A stretch of DNA of 64,000 bases from Oceanospirillum multiglobuliferum. GTDB lineage: Bacteria > Pseudomonadota > Gammaproteobacteria > Pseudomonadales > Halomonadaceae. Both the position numbers and the translations under genes were made by a program. Below, piece by piece: positions 1 to 8,673 of the stretch. Under the pieces are notes generated by a model. It was not told the DNA's origin. It did not search any database and saw only the letters and a list, made by a program, of their open reading frames with translations. The stretch's first letter is position 1. The number at the start of each line of letters is the position of its first letter. The stretch is taken from the NCBI RefSeq assembly GCF_900167095.1, contig NZ_FUXG01000005.1, forward strand, positions 1 to 64,000, read 5' to 3'.

Positions 1-314
1 GTACAAGTCTAAAGCGCAAGGTAAGCATCTGGTTAAAATCGACCAGTGGTTTGCCAGCTCCAAGACCTGTTCTTGCTGTGGACACAAGGTAGACACCCTG
101 CCGTTGTCGGTTCGCATCTGGGCATGCCCGGCTTGTTCGGTAGAGCTAGATCGCGACATCAACGCCGCGATCAATATCCGCCAGCAGGGTGTTATCAAAC
201 TAAAGGCCGAAGGACTGTCGGTTCCTGCCAATGGAGGCTTGCGTAAATCCGGCCACGCGCCGGTTGCTGCCTGAGAAGTTGGAAGCCTCGCCCGAAAGGG
301 CGGGGAGCAGTCAC
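1..314 (+). mobile_element. Right end of an IS200/IS605-family insertion sequence
   Basis: Twelve bases after the tnpB stop is a hairpin with 8-nt arms 286-293 and 298-305 (one G-T pair) and a GAAA loop at 294-297, followed by GCAGTCAC ending near 314. A subterminal hairpin followed by a short cleavage motif is the usual right end of this family, which moves as single-stranded DNA and makes no target duplication. From 315 on, sequence belongs to the interrupted CHASE gene, so the boundary is placed at about 314/315. The left end and any tnpA are outside the window. Confidence 0.8.
2..274 (+). CDS. tnpB: TnpB-type RNA-guided nuclease of an IS200/IS605 element, C-terminal part only
   Basis: The reading frame is open from the window edge to a TGA at 272-274, so only the last 90 codons are visible. 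They carry the TnpB zinc ribbon (CSCCGHK followed about 15 residues later by CPAC) and then ELDRDINAAINI, the RuvC-III block with its catalytic Asp. This is the OrfB_Zn_ribbon (PF07282) architecture. TnpB proteins are RNA-guided DNA nucleases that help retain IS200/IS605 elements. The start and the N-terminal two thirds lie outside the window, so intactness cannot be judged. The gene runs straight into the element's right end. Confidence 0.88.
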   Translation, partial: YKSKAQGKHLVKIDQWFASSKTCSCCGHKVDTLPLSVRIWACPACSVELDRDINAAINIRQQGVIKLKAEGLSVPANGGLRKSGHAPVAA

Positions 315-1277
315 AGTGCCCAACACCAAGGACTCTTGCTCATATGTCGCAGCTTCTTCTGCATATAAAGAACCTGCCTTAGGGCTAATATGAAGTGTTA
401 GAGGTTGATCACCTAAGCTAATGATTGATTTGAGCACTTTATTTTGGGCTGTAGTGCGATCATCTTGAGTTGGCTCAGAGTCATAGGCAGCGCGGTCAGG
501 AAGTCTATTATCAAAAACTCTAACACGGATAGGATGGTTGGTTTCCTCTAACACCGCTTGCACTAGACGAGTTAATGAAAAGCCAATTGTCACCCAGCCT
601 TTGAATTGCCCATCGGTTTCTGCCATTAATGAAATATCAGGATGCCAGCTGTCTTCATAAACAGGTATCAGCAATAGATAGTCGAGAGAATGTGCATCTG
701 TTGGTAACAGCGAGATTGGGTGAGTTAATGTCATAAGCCCTGTTTGACGACTTAAGAGAGCAGCTTGTCGACGGTGTTTCTCAACTGCAATATCAAACCC
801 ACGCACTCGAGCTGAAATCTCCTCAGGTGCAAAATAGAGCTCGACCATATACTCTTCTCTTACGCCATCAGGAAAAATCTTGAACTTAGGAAACATTACT
901 TCGCGCTTTTCTAAATAAGATTCAAGCTGGTAGTCAAATACACTTTCAGTATAAGTTAAGCCAATAATACCTAAGGATTCGTAATTCAGACTCAGCGAAT
1001 TGACATAAGCACTCCATTGCGAAGGCTGTAGATCAGCATTGCCAAGCACTAGACCACGTGTAGAGCGCAGTAATTGCGGAAAGGGTTTGATTTTTTCTTG
1101 TAACAAACCTGAGGCTTGATCTGCAATGTTTCTAAAAGCTTCAGCAGACCTGTTGTTATTTTGCTCTGCCACTTGGGCGCTATAATAAAAGCTCGCATAG
1201 AGTAACAATGCAAAGGTAATGAGAGTAAATAAAATATTAAGCCCTTTATTGGCACCAACAAAAAACTTATCGTCCAT
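195..1277 (-). CDS. CHASE-domain membrane sensor, truncated by the IS insertion
   Basis: The protein begins with a transmembrane helix (LNILFTLITFALLLYASFYY, residues about 11-30) followed by an extracytoplasmic CHASE domain (about 50-270; motifs such as LRSTRGL and LGIIGLTYTE). CHASE domains sense small ligands and normally sit in front of a second membrane helix and a kinase, cyclase or EAL output. Here the native frame stops making sense at about 315, and the last 40 codons are read through the IS right end to a stop at 195. The output domain is therefore lost and the product is probably non-functional. ATG at 1277 (GGGG upstream) is preferred over a TTG at 1337. Confidence 0.7.
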   Translation of the reverse strand: MDDKFFVGANKGLNILFTLITFALLLYASFYYSAQVAEQNNNRSAEAFRNIADQASGLLQEKIKPFPQLLRSTRGLVLGNADLQPSQWSAYVNSLSLNYESLGIIGLTYTESVFDYQLESYLEKREVMFPKFKIFPDGVREEYMVELYFAPEEISARVRGFDIAVEKHRRQAALLSRQTGLMTLTHPISLLPTDAHSLDYLLLIPVYEDSWHPDISLMAETDGQFKGWVTIGFSLTRLVQAVLEETNHPIRVRVFDNRLPDRAAYDSEPTQDDRTTAQNKVLKSIISLGDQPLTLHISPKAGSLYAEEAATYEQESLVLGTVTAPRPFGRGFQLLRQQPARGRIYASLHWQEPTVLRPLV

Positions 1278-1357
1278 AACTACCCCAAACTCATAACCGA
1301 TACATCGTAATAAAGTATATTTTTTATTCTGTATCAATCATAACATTTAGGCAAAAA

Positions 1358-1384
1358 AAAAGCCCACTTCAAGGGTGGGCTTTT
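1358..1384. terminator. Bidirectional rho-independent terminator
   Basis: Arms GCCCAC (1362-1367) and GTGGGC (1375-1380) are flanked by an A-run on one side and TTTT on the other, so the hairpin can terminate transcription on either strand. It lies between phaC (minus, ending at 1402) and the start of the CHASE gene and most likely ends the phaC transcript. Confidence 0.75.
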
Positions 1385-1401
1385 GAGTAAATAGCTTCAA
1401 G

Positions 1402-3252
1402 TTAGCTAGCGACCGCCTCAGCAGCATCAGCTTTCAAAACATCTACAATTTTCTTTGCGGCATAGCTACCTGGTGCAGCTTCAATCACTTTCAGCTTACC
1501 TTTGCCAGGCTCACGTGCAGCAACCATCGCTTTTGGATCTGCGTACTGATTGCTAGTGACCCAATCTTGCCAGTTTGGCCACCAAGAACCTTCATGCTTC
1601 TCAGCACCAGCAAACCATGCATCTGGTGTTTCTGCCAGCGTATCATTTGTCCAGAAGCCATATTTTTTCTTATCAGGTGGGTTAACAACACCTGCAATAT
1701 GACCAGAGCCTGCCAATACAAACTTCACAGGGCCTGAGTGTGCTTGTGCGCCTTTATAAGTCGCAGTCCACTTAGCAATGTGATCTTGAATGGTTGAAAC
1801 AAAGTATACTGGTGTTTCAATCTTGGTCAGGTCAATCGGCGTACCATTTAGGCTAATACCGCCCGGCTTGATTAGATTGTTTTCTAAGTACATGTTGCGT
1901 AGATAGAACTTATGCATTGCTGCTGGCATGTTCGTGCTATCTGTATTCCAGTACAGCAAATCAAACGCTGTTGGACGCTCACCTTTCAGATAATTATTGA
2001 TGAAGAACGACCAGAATAGATCATTTTCACGCAACAGGTTGAAGCTGAAAGACATCGCACGACCATCTAGATAGCCATCACGATCTAGCTGCTTTTCAAT
2101 ACCTTTCAAAGACGATTCGTTGATGAATACACCAATTTCGCCCGGATCAGTAAAGTCTTGCAGAGTTGCCATATAGGTTGCAGACTTAACACGCTTGTCA
2201 TTGTTAGCAGCCATATAAGCCAGAGTCGACGCTGTTAACGTACCGCCAATGCAGTAAGAGATCAGGTTAACTTCTTTCTCGCCAGTCGCTTGCTCAATAG
2301 CATCAATCGCTGCTAGAGGGCCTTCAAGCATATAGTTTTCAAAGCTTTTATCGCGTAGCTTCGGACCAGGATTTACCCAAGAGATAATAAATACAGTATG
2401 GCCTTGCTCAACTAACCACTTAACTAAAGAGTTACCTGGACGCAGGTCCAAAATGTAATATTTATTGATCCAAGGCGGCACAATCAACAGCGGTGTTTTA
2501 AACGCTTTTTCTGTTGATGGTTTATACTGAATCAGCTGCATCAGATCATTCTGATAAACAACTTCACCTGGTGTAGTTGCAACGTTAACACCCATAGTGA
2601 AAGCACGCGCATCAGTCATTGAAACATTCAAACCATCACGGCTTGATTTCAAATCTTCAACCAATTGCTCCATACCTTGAATCAAGTTACGGCCTTTGGT
2701 CTCAATTGTACGGCGCAATACTTCAGGGTTCGTTGCAACAAAGTTACTTGGACTCATCGCATTGATGTACTGGCGCGCATAAAAGTCAACGGTTTGACGT
2801 GAATGATCACTTAAACCTTCAACGTTGTGCACCATATTAAACATGCTGCGTGAAAACAGCAGATAGGACTGTTTAATAAAATCAAACAGTGAATTTTCTA
2901 CCCACTCGGCATCTGTAAAGCGACGATCATCTCGTGCAGGCTCAATAACCGGATCAACGGTTTCACCTAAGAGTTGACGTGTAGCGTTCTGCCATAATTG
3001 AATCTGACTCTTCCATAGGTTCATCTGTTCTTCATAAACGACCATTGGATTAACGGCTATTTGTTCAGCCATTTTTTGAAAGGATTCAGAAACATCAGAA
3101 AAAATTGATAGGGAAGGATCACTCATTCCACTTTGGCGAGACATTAGCTGCTCAATCAATTTTTGATATTGATTGTTAGCTTTGCCAACAATATCAGCTA
3201 ACTCAGCTGGATCGTAGAAAAAATTATTACCGTCTTTGGTCTGTTCACTCAT
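1402..3252 (-). CDS. phaC: Class I poly(3-hydroxyalkanoate) synthase
   Basis: Polymerises (R)-3-hydroxyacyl-CoA into PHA at the granule surface. At 616 residues it is slightly longer than typical class I enzymes. An N-terminal PhaC_N region (about 100-270) is followed by an alpha/beta hydrolase fold with the modified lipase box SYCIGG; the visible triad is Cys334, Asp490 (STIQDHIAKW) and His518 (GSGHIAG). WINKYYILDL and PPW (about 259-270) are typical of the family. The ATG at 3252 has GAGG about 8 nt upstream. A phasin gene lies 122 bp upstream on the same strand; phaA and phaB are not in the window. Confidence 0.96.
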   Translation of the reverse strand: MSEQTKDGNNFFYDPAELADIVGKANNQYQKLIEQLMSRQSGMSDPSLSIFSDVSESFQKMAEQIAVNPMVVYEEQMNLWKSQIQLWQNATRQLLGETVDPVIEPARDDRRFTDAEWVENSLFDFIKQSYLLFSRSMFNMVHNVEGLSDHSRQTVDFYARQYINAMSPSNFVATNPEVLRRTIETKGRNLIQGMEQLVEDLKSSRDGLNVSMTDARAFTMGVNVATTPGEVVYQNDLMQLIQYKPSTEKAFKTPLLIVPPWINKYYILDLRPGNSLVKWLVEQGHTVFIISWVNPGPKLRDKSFENYMLEGPLAAIDAIEQATGEKEVNLISYCIGGTLTASTLAYMAANNDKRVKSATYMATLQDFTDPGEIGVFINESSLKGIEKQLDRDGYLDGRAMSFSFNLLRENDLFWSFFINNYLKGERPTAFDLLYWNTDSTNMPAAMHKFYLRNMYLENNLIKPGGISLNGTPIDLTKIETPVYFVSTIQDHIAKWTATYKGAQAHSGPVKFVLAGSGHIAGVVNPPDKKKYGFWTNDTLAETPDAWFAGAEKHEGSWWPNWQDWVTSNQYADPKAMVAAREPGKGKLKVIEAAPGSYAAKKIVDVLKADAAEAVAS

Positions 3253-3319
3253 GAGCGTACCTCACTCTTGGCCAAAGGCCGCGGGCTTCCTTGGTGTCTT
3301 CCGACAGGCATCGAACAGT

Positions 3320-3354
3320 TAAAATAAAAGAAGGCTGCCATCATAGCAACCTTC
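3320..3354 (-). terminator. Terminator between phasin gene and phaC
   Basis: On the minus strand, arms 3354-3346 (GAAGGTTGC) and 3338-3330 (GCAGCCTTC) pair with one G-T wobble and are followed by TTTTATTTTAA (3329-3319). It lies just after the phasin stop and about 70 bp before phaC. Partial read-through would give far more phasin than synthase mRNA, which suits a granule coat protein. Confidence 0.75.
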
Positions 3355-3374
3355 TATATCAAGCTCAGGTCAAA

Positions 3375-3791
3375 TTAAGACGCTGCGCCTGTAGTAGAAC
3401 GAGTTGAGCGCTTTTCAGCTGTCTTAGCTTCAGGCTCAGCTGTTGTCGCAGCAGTCACGCTAGCGCGAGACTCTTCAACAATTTTTTCGATCTCTTGTTT
3501 GAATTCCATGGTCATGTCAGCCATGCTTTTCGCATCTTCTAATACTTTTTTGCTCAGAGTACTCATCAACTCAGTTTGAGCTGCAGTGAAGTCACGTACA
3601 GATTCTGCATCTTTAACTTCTGCTGCGTTTTTCAGCTGGTTAACACCCATTTTGCTGTAAGACTTCAGTGCTTCAATTTGAAACTCAGTCATCTTTTCCA
3701 TGTTCTCAACCATCAGCGCATTTAGTTTACGCATCGGTGCATACATGTTTTTAGTCTGCTCAGAAAATGCATTCATAATTTTGTCTTGCAT
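3375..3791 (-). CDS. phaP: Phasin family protein (PHA granule coat)
   Basis: A 138-residue, mostly helical acidic protein with motifs of the Phasin_2 family: repeated amphipathic helices (MRKLNALMVENMEKMTEFQI, about 22-41) and the VRDFTAAQTELMSTL segment, then a low-complexity Ala/Thr/Ser/Glu tail. Phasins coat PHA granules and control their number and size. No signal peptide is present, which agrees with cytosolic granules. It sits directly upstream of phaC on the same strand, with a terminator between them. Family assignment is strong; the symbol is by context. Confidence 0.9.
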   Translation of the reverse strand: MQDKIMNAFSEQTKNMYAPMRKLNALMVENMEKMTEFQIEALKSYSKMGVNQLKNAAEVKDAESVRDFTAAQTELMSTLSKKVLEDAKSMADMTMEFKQEIEKIVEESRASVTAATTAEPEAKTAEKRSTRSTTGAAS

Positions 3792-4096
3792 GGCGTTATT
3801 CCCTATTTTGATTCTGATATTTAGATTATGGACTGTTGTGATTCTACATTGAGCCTAGTGTCAATATGATTACACTCTTAGGCAAACCTAACTTTGTATC
3901 AGTTTTGATTGAAGCTGATAATAAAGTCGAGATTTATTAAATACTTAGCTCTCAAATGGCGAAGCTCACGTTATGCATCCAGCATAAAAAGTGCGAACCC
4001 CTTTTCCTTGTCGCTTCCCTATCTTAATTCAGCATTCCATTTTAAAATTTATGTTACTTTTCATAACATGAAAATACTATCCGTTACCCAACATTG
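3792..4096. other. Gene-free stretch upstream of the phasin gene
   Basis: About 305 bp, AT-rich, presumably holding the phasin promoter. A stem ACCCAACA/TGTTGGGT (4086-4093 with 4104-4111) overlaps the end of the DUF6489 gene and may be a weak terminator without a U-tract. A plus-strand open frame here has no ribosome site and unconvincing composition. Nothing else was recognised. Confidence 0.5.
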
Positions 4097-4339
4097 TTAC
4101 TTTTGTTGGGTATAACTATTCAGCATTTGCATCATCATTTTTTGATAGGTTTCAACTGAGTCAAAACCTTGGCTTACAAAGGGTTTCATAAGTGACAAAG
4201 GATCATATCCTTCAACACCTGCTTCCATTTGCTGTTGAATTCTAGACATCACTTCTTCTTGAAATTTCTGTACATCAGGCAAACCCATCGCCTTACGAAA
4301 TTCTTCAGGTGTCATATCAACTTCAATGTTCACTTTCAT
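4097..4339 (-). CDS. DUF6489 family small protein
   Basis: An 80-residue helical protein starting MKVNIEVDMTPEEFRKAMGL and rich in Gln and Met toward the C terminus (YQKMMMQMLNSYTQQK). It fits DUF6489, small proteins of unknown function often found beside phasin and PHA genes. No signal peptide, membrane segment or metal motif is visible. The ATG at 4339 follows AGGAGC. Its place just upstream of the phasin gene on the same strand suggests a granule-associated or accessory role, which is inference only. A palindrome GTAAC-GT-GTTAC at 4383-4394 lies upstream and could be an operator. Confidence 0.75.
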   Translation of the reverse strand: MKVNIEVDMTPEEFRKAMGLPDVQKFQEEVMSRIQQQMEAGVEGYDPLSLMKPFVSQGFDSVETYQKMMMQMLNSYTQQK

Positions 4340-4446
4340 TGAAAGCTCCTTGCCTGATTAGGCACTGCTAGTGTGTGTAAATGTAACGTGTTACCGTACT
4401 ATGTTGCAACTGCACAATGAAATCTTTTGCGACTAATATTGACTAT

Positions 4447-5613
4447 TCAGTCATAACTTGCAAGCCACGCCCCACGTGATACTTGTAGAGAGACTAAAAT
4501 AACAACAGCTCCAGCAAACGCCGCTAATGCGGCAAAATAAAAGCTTAACTCTGCCCCCCAATTTTGCCACATCCAGCCACTTAACCAAGCGCCCAAAGCA
4601 CCACCAACACCAAAGCCAATACTGCTATAAACAGCCTGACCTTGACCTGCATGCCGGTCTGGAAACATCTGTCTAACTATGGCAATAGACGCCGCATGAA
4701 AACTGCCAAAAGTCGCTGCGTGTAACACTTGTAATAAAAGTATAACCCATAATGACTCTGGACTAGCACCCATAAAAAACCAGCGTACAGCAGCCACAAA
4801 CAAACTGAACCATAAAATAGTGGTTGCATTAAATATCTTTAACAGTCGATGCATCTGCCAAAACAATATAATTTCAGCTAATACACCTAAAGACCAAAGC
4901 AATCCTATTGATGTTCTGGTATAGCCATATTCTTCTAAAAATATCGAATAGAAAGTGTAATAGGGGGCATGTGACAACTGCATTAAAATCACTGCAAATA
5001 AAAAACAGATGACAGGTGCTCGAAATAAATACTTTAAGAATTTATCGTTTTTAATTTTTTTCTCACTCAAACAATTTCTTTTTATTTCAGTGAGATAGTA
5101 GGTGCTCAACCCCATTCCCAACATGATAAACAAAATTGCAGTAGGCAGTATTTGTACAGATAAAAAGTCCAGCACCCAACCTAGCCCAGCCACTGCCACA
5201 ATAAATCCGACGGAGCCCCAGAGCCGGATTTTGCTGTAGCTATCCTCACGCCCCTTAATCGCTCTCAAAGTAATGACCTCGTACTGCGGCAATATGGCAT
5301 TCCAAAAGAAGCTATAAGCCAGCATCACCGCCGCCATAGACCAAAAACCCTGCTGCCAATAGACCCCAATGAAAAACAGAGGGGTTAAAGCTGCACCCAA
5401 CTGCATAACTTTCAAATGGCGGCCGGTTTTATCCGCAAGATAGCCCCAAATATTAGGTGCAATCAGTTTGGTGGCAATAAATATGGCCATCAAACTACCA
5501 ATATCTTGGGCATCAAAACCTTCATCTTGCAAAAAAAGCCCCCAGTAAGGATTGGTAGCCCCTAATACGGCAAAGTAGAAAAAGTAAACGGAGGAGAGCT
5601 GCCAATAGGACAC
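4447..5613 (-). CDS. MFS transporter, HcaT-like (MFS_1_like)
   Basis: A 388-residue inner-membrane protein with about 12 hydrophobic segments. It opens with WQLSSVYFFYFAVLGATNPY and has an MFS loop-2 motif, GYLADKTGRH, near residue 60. The N terminus and the RLWGSVGFIVA segment (about 127-137) place it in the HcaT/MFS_1_like branch (3-phenylpropionate and nucleoside transporters). Substrate is unknown. It follows aroC, as in Pseudomonas, but a strong terminator separates the two, so cotranscription is probably limited. Confidence 0.85.
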   Translation of the reverse strand: MSYWQLSSVYFFYFAVLGATNPYWGLFLQDEGFDAQDIGSLMAIFIATKLIAPNIWGYLADKTGRHLKVMQLGAALTPLFFIGVYWQQGFWSMAAVMLAYSFFWNAILPQYEVITLRAIKGREDSYSKIRLWGSVGFIVAVAGLGWVLDFLSVQILPTAILFIMLGMGLSTYYLTEIKRNCLSEKKIKNDKFLKYLFRAPVICFLFAVILMQLSHAPYYTFYSIFLEEYGYTRTSIGLLWSLGVLAEIILFWQMHRLLKIFNATTILWFSLFVAAVRWFFMGASPESLWVILLLQVLHAATFGSFHAASIAIVRQMFPDRHAGQGQAVYSSIGFGVGGALGAWLSGWMWQNWGAELSFYFAALAAFAGAVVILVSLQVSRGAWLASYD

Positions 5614-5650
5614 GAAGATTCACACTTAAGGTTCAAATGATTAACTATCA

Positions 5651-5688
5651 GATATAAAAAACCCCACAACAAAGGAGGTTGTGGGGTT
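5651..5688 (-). terminator. Terminator downstream of aroC
   Basis: An 11-bp perfect stem, AACCCCACAAC (5660-5670) with GTTGTGGGGTT (5678-5688), is followed on the minus strand by a run of Ts (5651-5661 region). It lies 18 bp after the aroC stop codon. Confidence 0.88.
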
Positions 5689-5706
5689 AGCGTCTAGAGC
5701 TTTACT

Positions 5707-6804
5707 TTAAGCTTGTGCTGGGATGATAGGTGTAGGTTGCACAACATCACCACACTGAGCACGATGACGCAGATAGTGATCCATTAAGGTAATCGCCATC
5801 ATTGCTTCGGCAATAGGCGTTGCTCGAATACCAACACAAGGGTCATGCCGACCTTCTGTAACTACGTCAACAGCTTCACCTTCTAAGTTCACACTTCGAC
5901 CTGATAAACGTAGGCTTGAGGTTGGTTTAAGTGCGATATGCGCCACAATGTCTTGTCCGCTGGAGATACCACCTAAAATACCACCGGCATGATTTGATAA
6001 GAAACCTTCAGGGGTAATTTCATCTCGGTGTTCAGTACCCTTTTGCTCAATACAGCCAAAACCTGCACCTATTTCAACACCTTTAACCGCATTGATACTC
6101 ATCAGGGCGTGTGCAAGCTCTGCGTCTAAACGATCAAAAATAGGCTCGCCTAAGCCTACAGGAACATGCTTTGCCACTACCGTAATTTTTGCACCAATTG
6201 AGTTGCCCTCTTTGCGTAGGGCGTCCATATAGCTTTCCATTTCTGGCACTTTATCAACATCGGGGCAGAAGAACGGGTTTTGCTCGACCTGATCCCAGTC
6301 AACTTTATCAATTTTGATTGGGCCTAGTTGTGACAAGTACCCACGCACCTCAATGCCTAGATGCGTTTGTAGATATTTCTTAGCAATAGCACCTGCGGCG
6401 ACACGCATTGCGGTTTCACGGGCAGATGAGCGGCCACCACCACGATAATCTCGAAAGCCGTACTTCTGGTTATAGGTATAGTCTGCATGGGCTGGACGAT
6501 ACTGCTGAGCAATATTGGAGTAGTCTTTTGAGCGCTGATCGGTATTTTCAATCAGTAAGCCGATTGCTGTACCTGTTGTTTTACCCTCAAATACACCTGA
6601 CAAGATTTTCACTTGATCTGGCTCTCGACGCTGAGTGGTATGTCTTGATGTACCGGGCTTGCGGCGGTCTAAGTCAAGCTGTAGGTCAGCTTCAGTCAAC
6701 GATAAACCCGGCGGGCAACCGTCAACAATAGCACCTAATGCAAGGCCATGACTCTCACCAAAAGTGGTGACCGTGAATAATTTACCAAATGTGTTGCCTG
6801 ACAT
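5707..6804 (-). CDS. aroC: Chorismate synthase
   Basis: Converts 5-enolpyruvylshikimate-3-phosphate to chorismate with reduced FMN, the last step of the shikimate pathway. The 365-residue length is standard. Signature blocks are GESHG at 16-20, [20 protein letters not shown] in the middle (FMN and phosphate binding, including HADYTY and the [10 protein letters not shown] turn), and [12 protein letters not shown] in the C-terminal half. It lies downstream of prmB, an order conserved in many gammaproteobacteria. The ATG at 6804 is the natural N terminus of the family ([10 protein letters not shown]). Confidence 0.97.
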   Translation of the reverse strand: MSGNTFGKLFTVTTFGESHGLALGAIVDGCPPGLSLTEADLQLDLDRRKPGTSRHTTQRREPDQVKILSGVFEGKTTGTAIGLLIENTDQRSKDYSNIAQQYRPAHADYTYNQKYGFRDYRGGGRSSARETAMRVAAGAIAKKYLQTHLGIEVRGYLSQLGPIKIDKVDWDQVEQNPFFCPDVDKVPEMESYMDALRKEGNSIGAKITVVAKHVPVGLGEPIFDRLDAELAHALMSINAVKGVEIGAGFGCIEQKGTEHRDEITPEGFLSNHAGGILGGISSGQDIVAHIALKPTSSLRLSGRSVNLEGEAVDVVTEGRHDPCVGIRATPIAEAMMAITLMDHYLRHRAQCGDVVQPTPIIPAQA

Positions 6805-6889
6805 AAGTTCTCTCTTGCTGATACAGCGACATTAATGCCGCTGTATTTTTATTATGATAATCAAGCCATAGGTGTTGCAGCCACCTGTG

Positions 6890-7831
6890 CTAGGCTTTGA
6901 AAAGATGTTCAAACTCTTTGAGCTGGTCGCGCGTTAGCATGAAGACGCCTTGTCCGCCCTGCTCAAACTCCAGCCATAGAAAAGGCACTTCAGGATAGGA
7001 TTCTTGTAGCGCAAACTCACTATTACCCACCTCACAGATTAGTACGCCATTTGGGCTTAAATAATCTGCGGCCTGAGCCAAAATACGACGCGTAATATCT
7101 AAACCGTCATCACCTGAACCTAAACCTAATGCAGGTTCATGGCTAAACTCATCAGGCATAGAGTCTAAGTCTTCCTGATCAACATACGGAGGATTAGATA
7201 GAATTAGATCATATTGTGTTTTGGGCAGGTCATTAAACAGATCTGATTGATAAACCTTAATCTGATCGTCAAGGTAATGACGCTCAACATTACTTCTCGC
7301 TACATTGAGCGCATCTTCAGAAATATCGGCTAAGTCTACTCGGGCGTATGGAAAAGCATAGGCAGTGGCAATACCAATACAACCACTTCCTGTACAAAGG
7401 TCTAGTACGTGAGTCGGCTCTTCAAGTAGCCAAGGTTCAAACTGATTTTGAATCATCTCACTCAAAGGTGAACGCGGCACCAAAACCCGATGGTCAACAT
7501 TAAAAGGCAAGCCTGCAAACCAAGCCTCTCCTAAAAGATAGGCAAGTGGCACTCGGTCAAGGCAACGCTTTTCAACATAACTGAGAATAACAATGGCCTC
7601 ATCATGGGTGATACGGGCATCTAGCATGCTAGGCTCGAAATCCCAAGGCAGATGCAGACTACCCAGCACTAGGTGCACAGCCTCATCCCAAGCGTTGTCT
7701 GTGCCGTGTCCATAAAACAGCTTGTGATGGTTAAACTGTGAATAAGTCCAACGGATATAGTCTTTAATGGTGAACAGCTGGCTGGCAACTTCAGCCAATG
7801 CTTTACTCTGCGGCACGATGAGCACTCCCAA
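6890..7831 (-). CDS. prmB: Ribosomal protein uL3 glutamine N5-methyltransferase
   Basis: Methylates a glutamine of ribosomal protein L3 using S-adenosylmethionine. An N-terminal helical domain precedes a class I methyltransferase fold with the SAM motif [12 protein letters not shown] (about 142-153) and the glutamine-binding NPPYVD signature at 213-218, where the Asp after YV is typical of PrmB. The length of 313 is standard. It is divergent from smrB and upstream of aroC, matching the E. coli yfcN-yfcB-aroC order, which supports PrmB over PrmC. Confidence 0.95.
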   Translation of the reverse strand: MGVLIVPQSKALAEVASQLFTIKDYIRWTYSQFNHHKLFYGHGTDNAWDEAVHLVLGSLHLPWDFEPSMLDARITHDEAIVILSYVEKRCLDRVPLAYLLGEAWFAGLPFNVDHRVLVPRSPLSEMIQNQFEPWLLEEPTHVLDLCTGSGCIGIATAYAFPYARVDLADISEDALNVARSNVERHYLDDQIKVYQSDLFNDLPKTQYDLILSNPPYVDQEDLDSMPDEFSHEPALGLGSGDDGLDITRRILAQAADYLSPNGVLICEVGNSEFALQESYPEVPFLWLEFEQGGQGVFMLTRDQLKEFEHLFKA

Positions 7832-7939
7832 ATACCTGATATGGCAACAGTTTACCTTAGCTGCTCTTTGCTATAAACCAGACTTGCGAACTGAATCTCT
7901 TCTGGTATGGTGGCGACAGTTTGAATTAAGGGCAGCACC

Positions 7940-8503
7940 ATGAGTGATGATAGGCTATTTGATAACGAAAACCTTGATGACGAGGATCTTTTTCGTTCTG
8001 CAATGTCGGGTATTAAGCCGATCAAATCTGATCGAGTTTTATTAAAACCCAGTAAAAAAGATATCAACCTGCAAGTAAAACGAGCAATGGCAACAAGTGC
8101 AGATGAGAAGTTTGTAGTCGATAACTTGTCAGAGGGCAATATGCCAGATATCAAGCCAAGCGACATTATCCATTTCAAAGTGCCAGATCTCCCTCTAAGA
8201 GCCTATCAAACTTTGAAAAAGGGTGAAATACCTTGGCAAGAAGGCTTGGATCTACACGGTAAGATAGTAGAAGAGGCACGCGGTGAGCTATACGCTTTTA
8301 TTCAGGATGTGAGAGCAAAACGCTATCGCTCAGTTATTGTGGTACATGGTAAATCTTGGATAGAGGGAAGCGGTAGAGCCGAACTCAAATCATTTGTTAA
8401 TGTATGGCTAAGACAGATGCCTGAAGTGCTCGCATTTCACTCATGCTTACCCGTCGACGGTGGCACAGGTGCGGTTTACGTGTTGCTAAAAACAAAGGAT
8501 TAA
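7940..8503 (+). CDS. smrB: Smr-domain endonuclease SmrB, ribosome rescue factor
   Basis: A 187-residue cytosolic protein with a disordered acidic N-terminal region and a C-terminal Smr domain (about 100-187). The catalytic-type DLHG motif is at about 109-112 and VVHGKS at about 134-139, followed by a GTGAVYVLL strand. In E. coli SmrB is recruited to collided ribosomes and cleaves mRNA between them. The ATG at 7940 has GGCAGCACC upstream, a weak ribosome site. Divergence from prmB is conserved. Confidence 0.9.
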   Translation: MSDDRLFDNENLDDEDLFRSAMSGIKPIKSDRVLLKPSKKDINLQVKRAMATSADEKFVVDNLSEGNMPDIKPSDIIHFKVPDLPLRAYQTLKKGEIPWQEGLDLHGKIVEEARGELYAFIQDVRAKRYRSVIVVHGKSWIEGSGRAELKSFVNVWLRQMPEVLAFHSCLPVDGGTGAVYVLLKTKD

Positions 8504-8543
8504 GAGCCAACTCTAGGTTAAAGAAAAGCAGTATCGTCAATGC

Positions 8544-8573
8544 AAAAAAAAGCGGCTCAATAGTCTGAGCCGC
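8544..8573 (-). terminator. Terminator downstream of the DUF4892 gene
   Basis: Arms GCGGCTCA (8552-8559) and TGAGCCGC (8566-8573) are followed on the minus strand by eight Ts. The plus-strand side lacks a U-tract, so it mainly ends the minus-strand gene at 8674-9672. Confidence 0.85.
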
Positions 8574-8673
8574 AAAATAATAGAGAGATCTGTCAAAAAC
8601 TTGATGGTGGTTTCGCGCTTGCAATGCACCTGATATTTTAAATATTGTGATGCTTTGATGACTTTCAAGGCTT

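Noticed and set aside
46-246. Second open frame inside the tnpB fragment
   Set aside because: It is a shifted frame of the TnpB zinc-ribbon/RuvC coding sequence, whose motifs are clear in the frame starting at base 2.
3909-4115. Plus-strand open frame of 68 codons between the phasin and DUF6489 genes
   Set aside because: No ribosome site, unconvincing residue composition, and it overlaps the end of a well-supported gene on the other strand.
5651-5688. Hairpin before the MFS gene as an attenuator
   Set aside because: There is no leader peptide or alternative stem; a simple terminator of aroC explains it.
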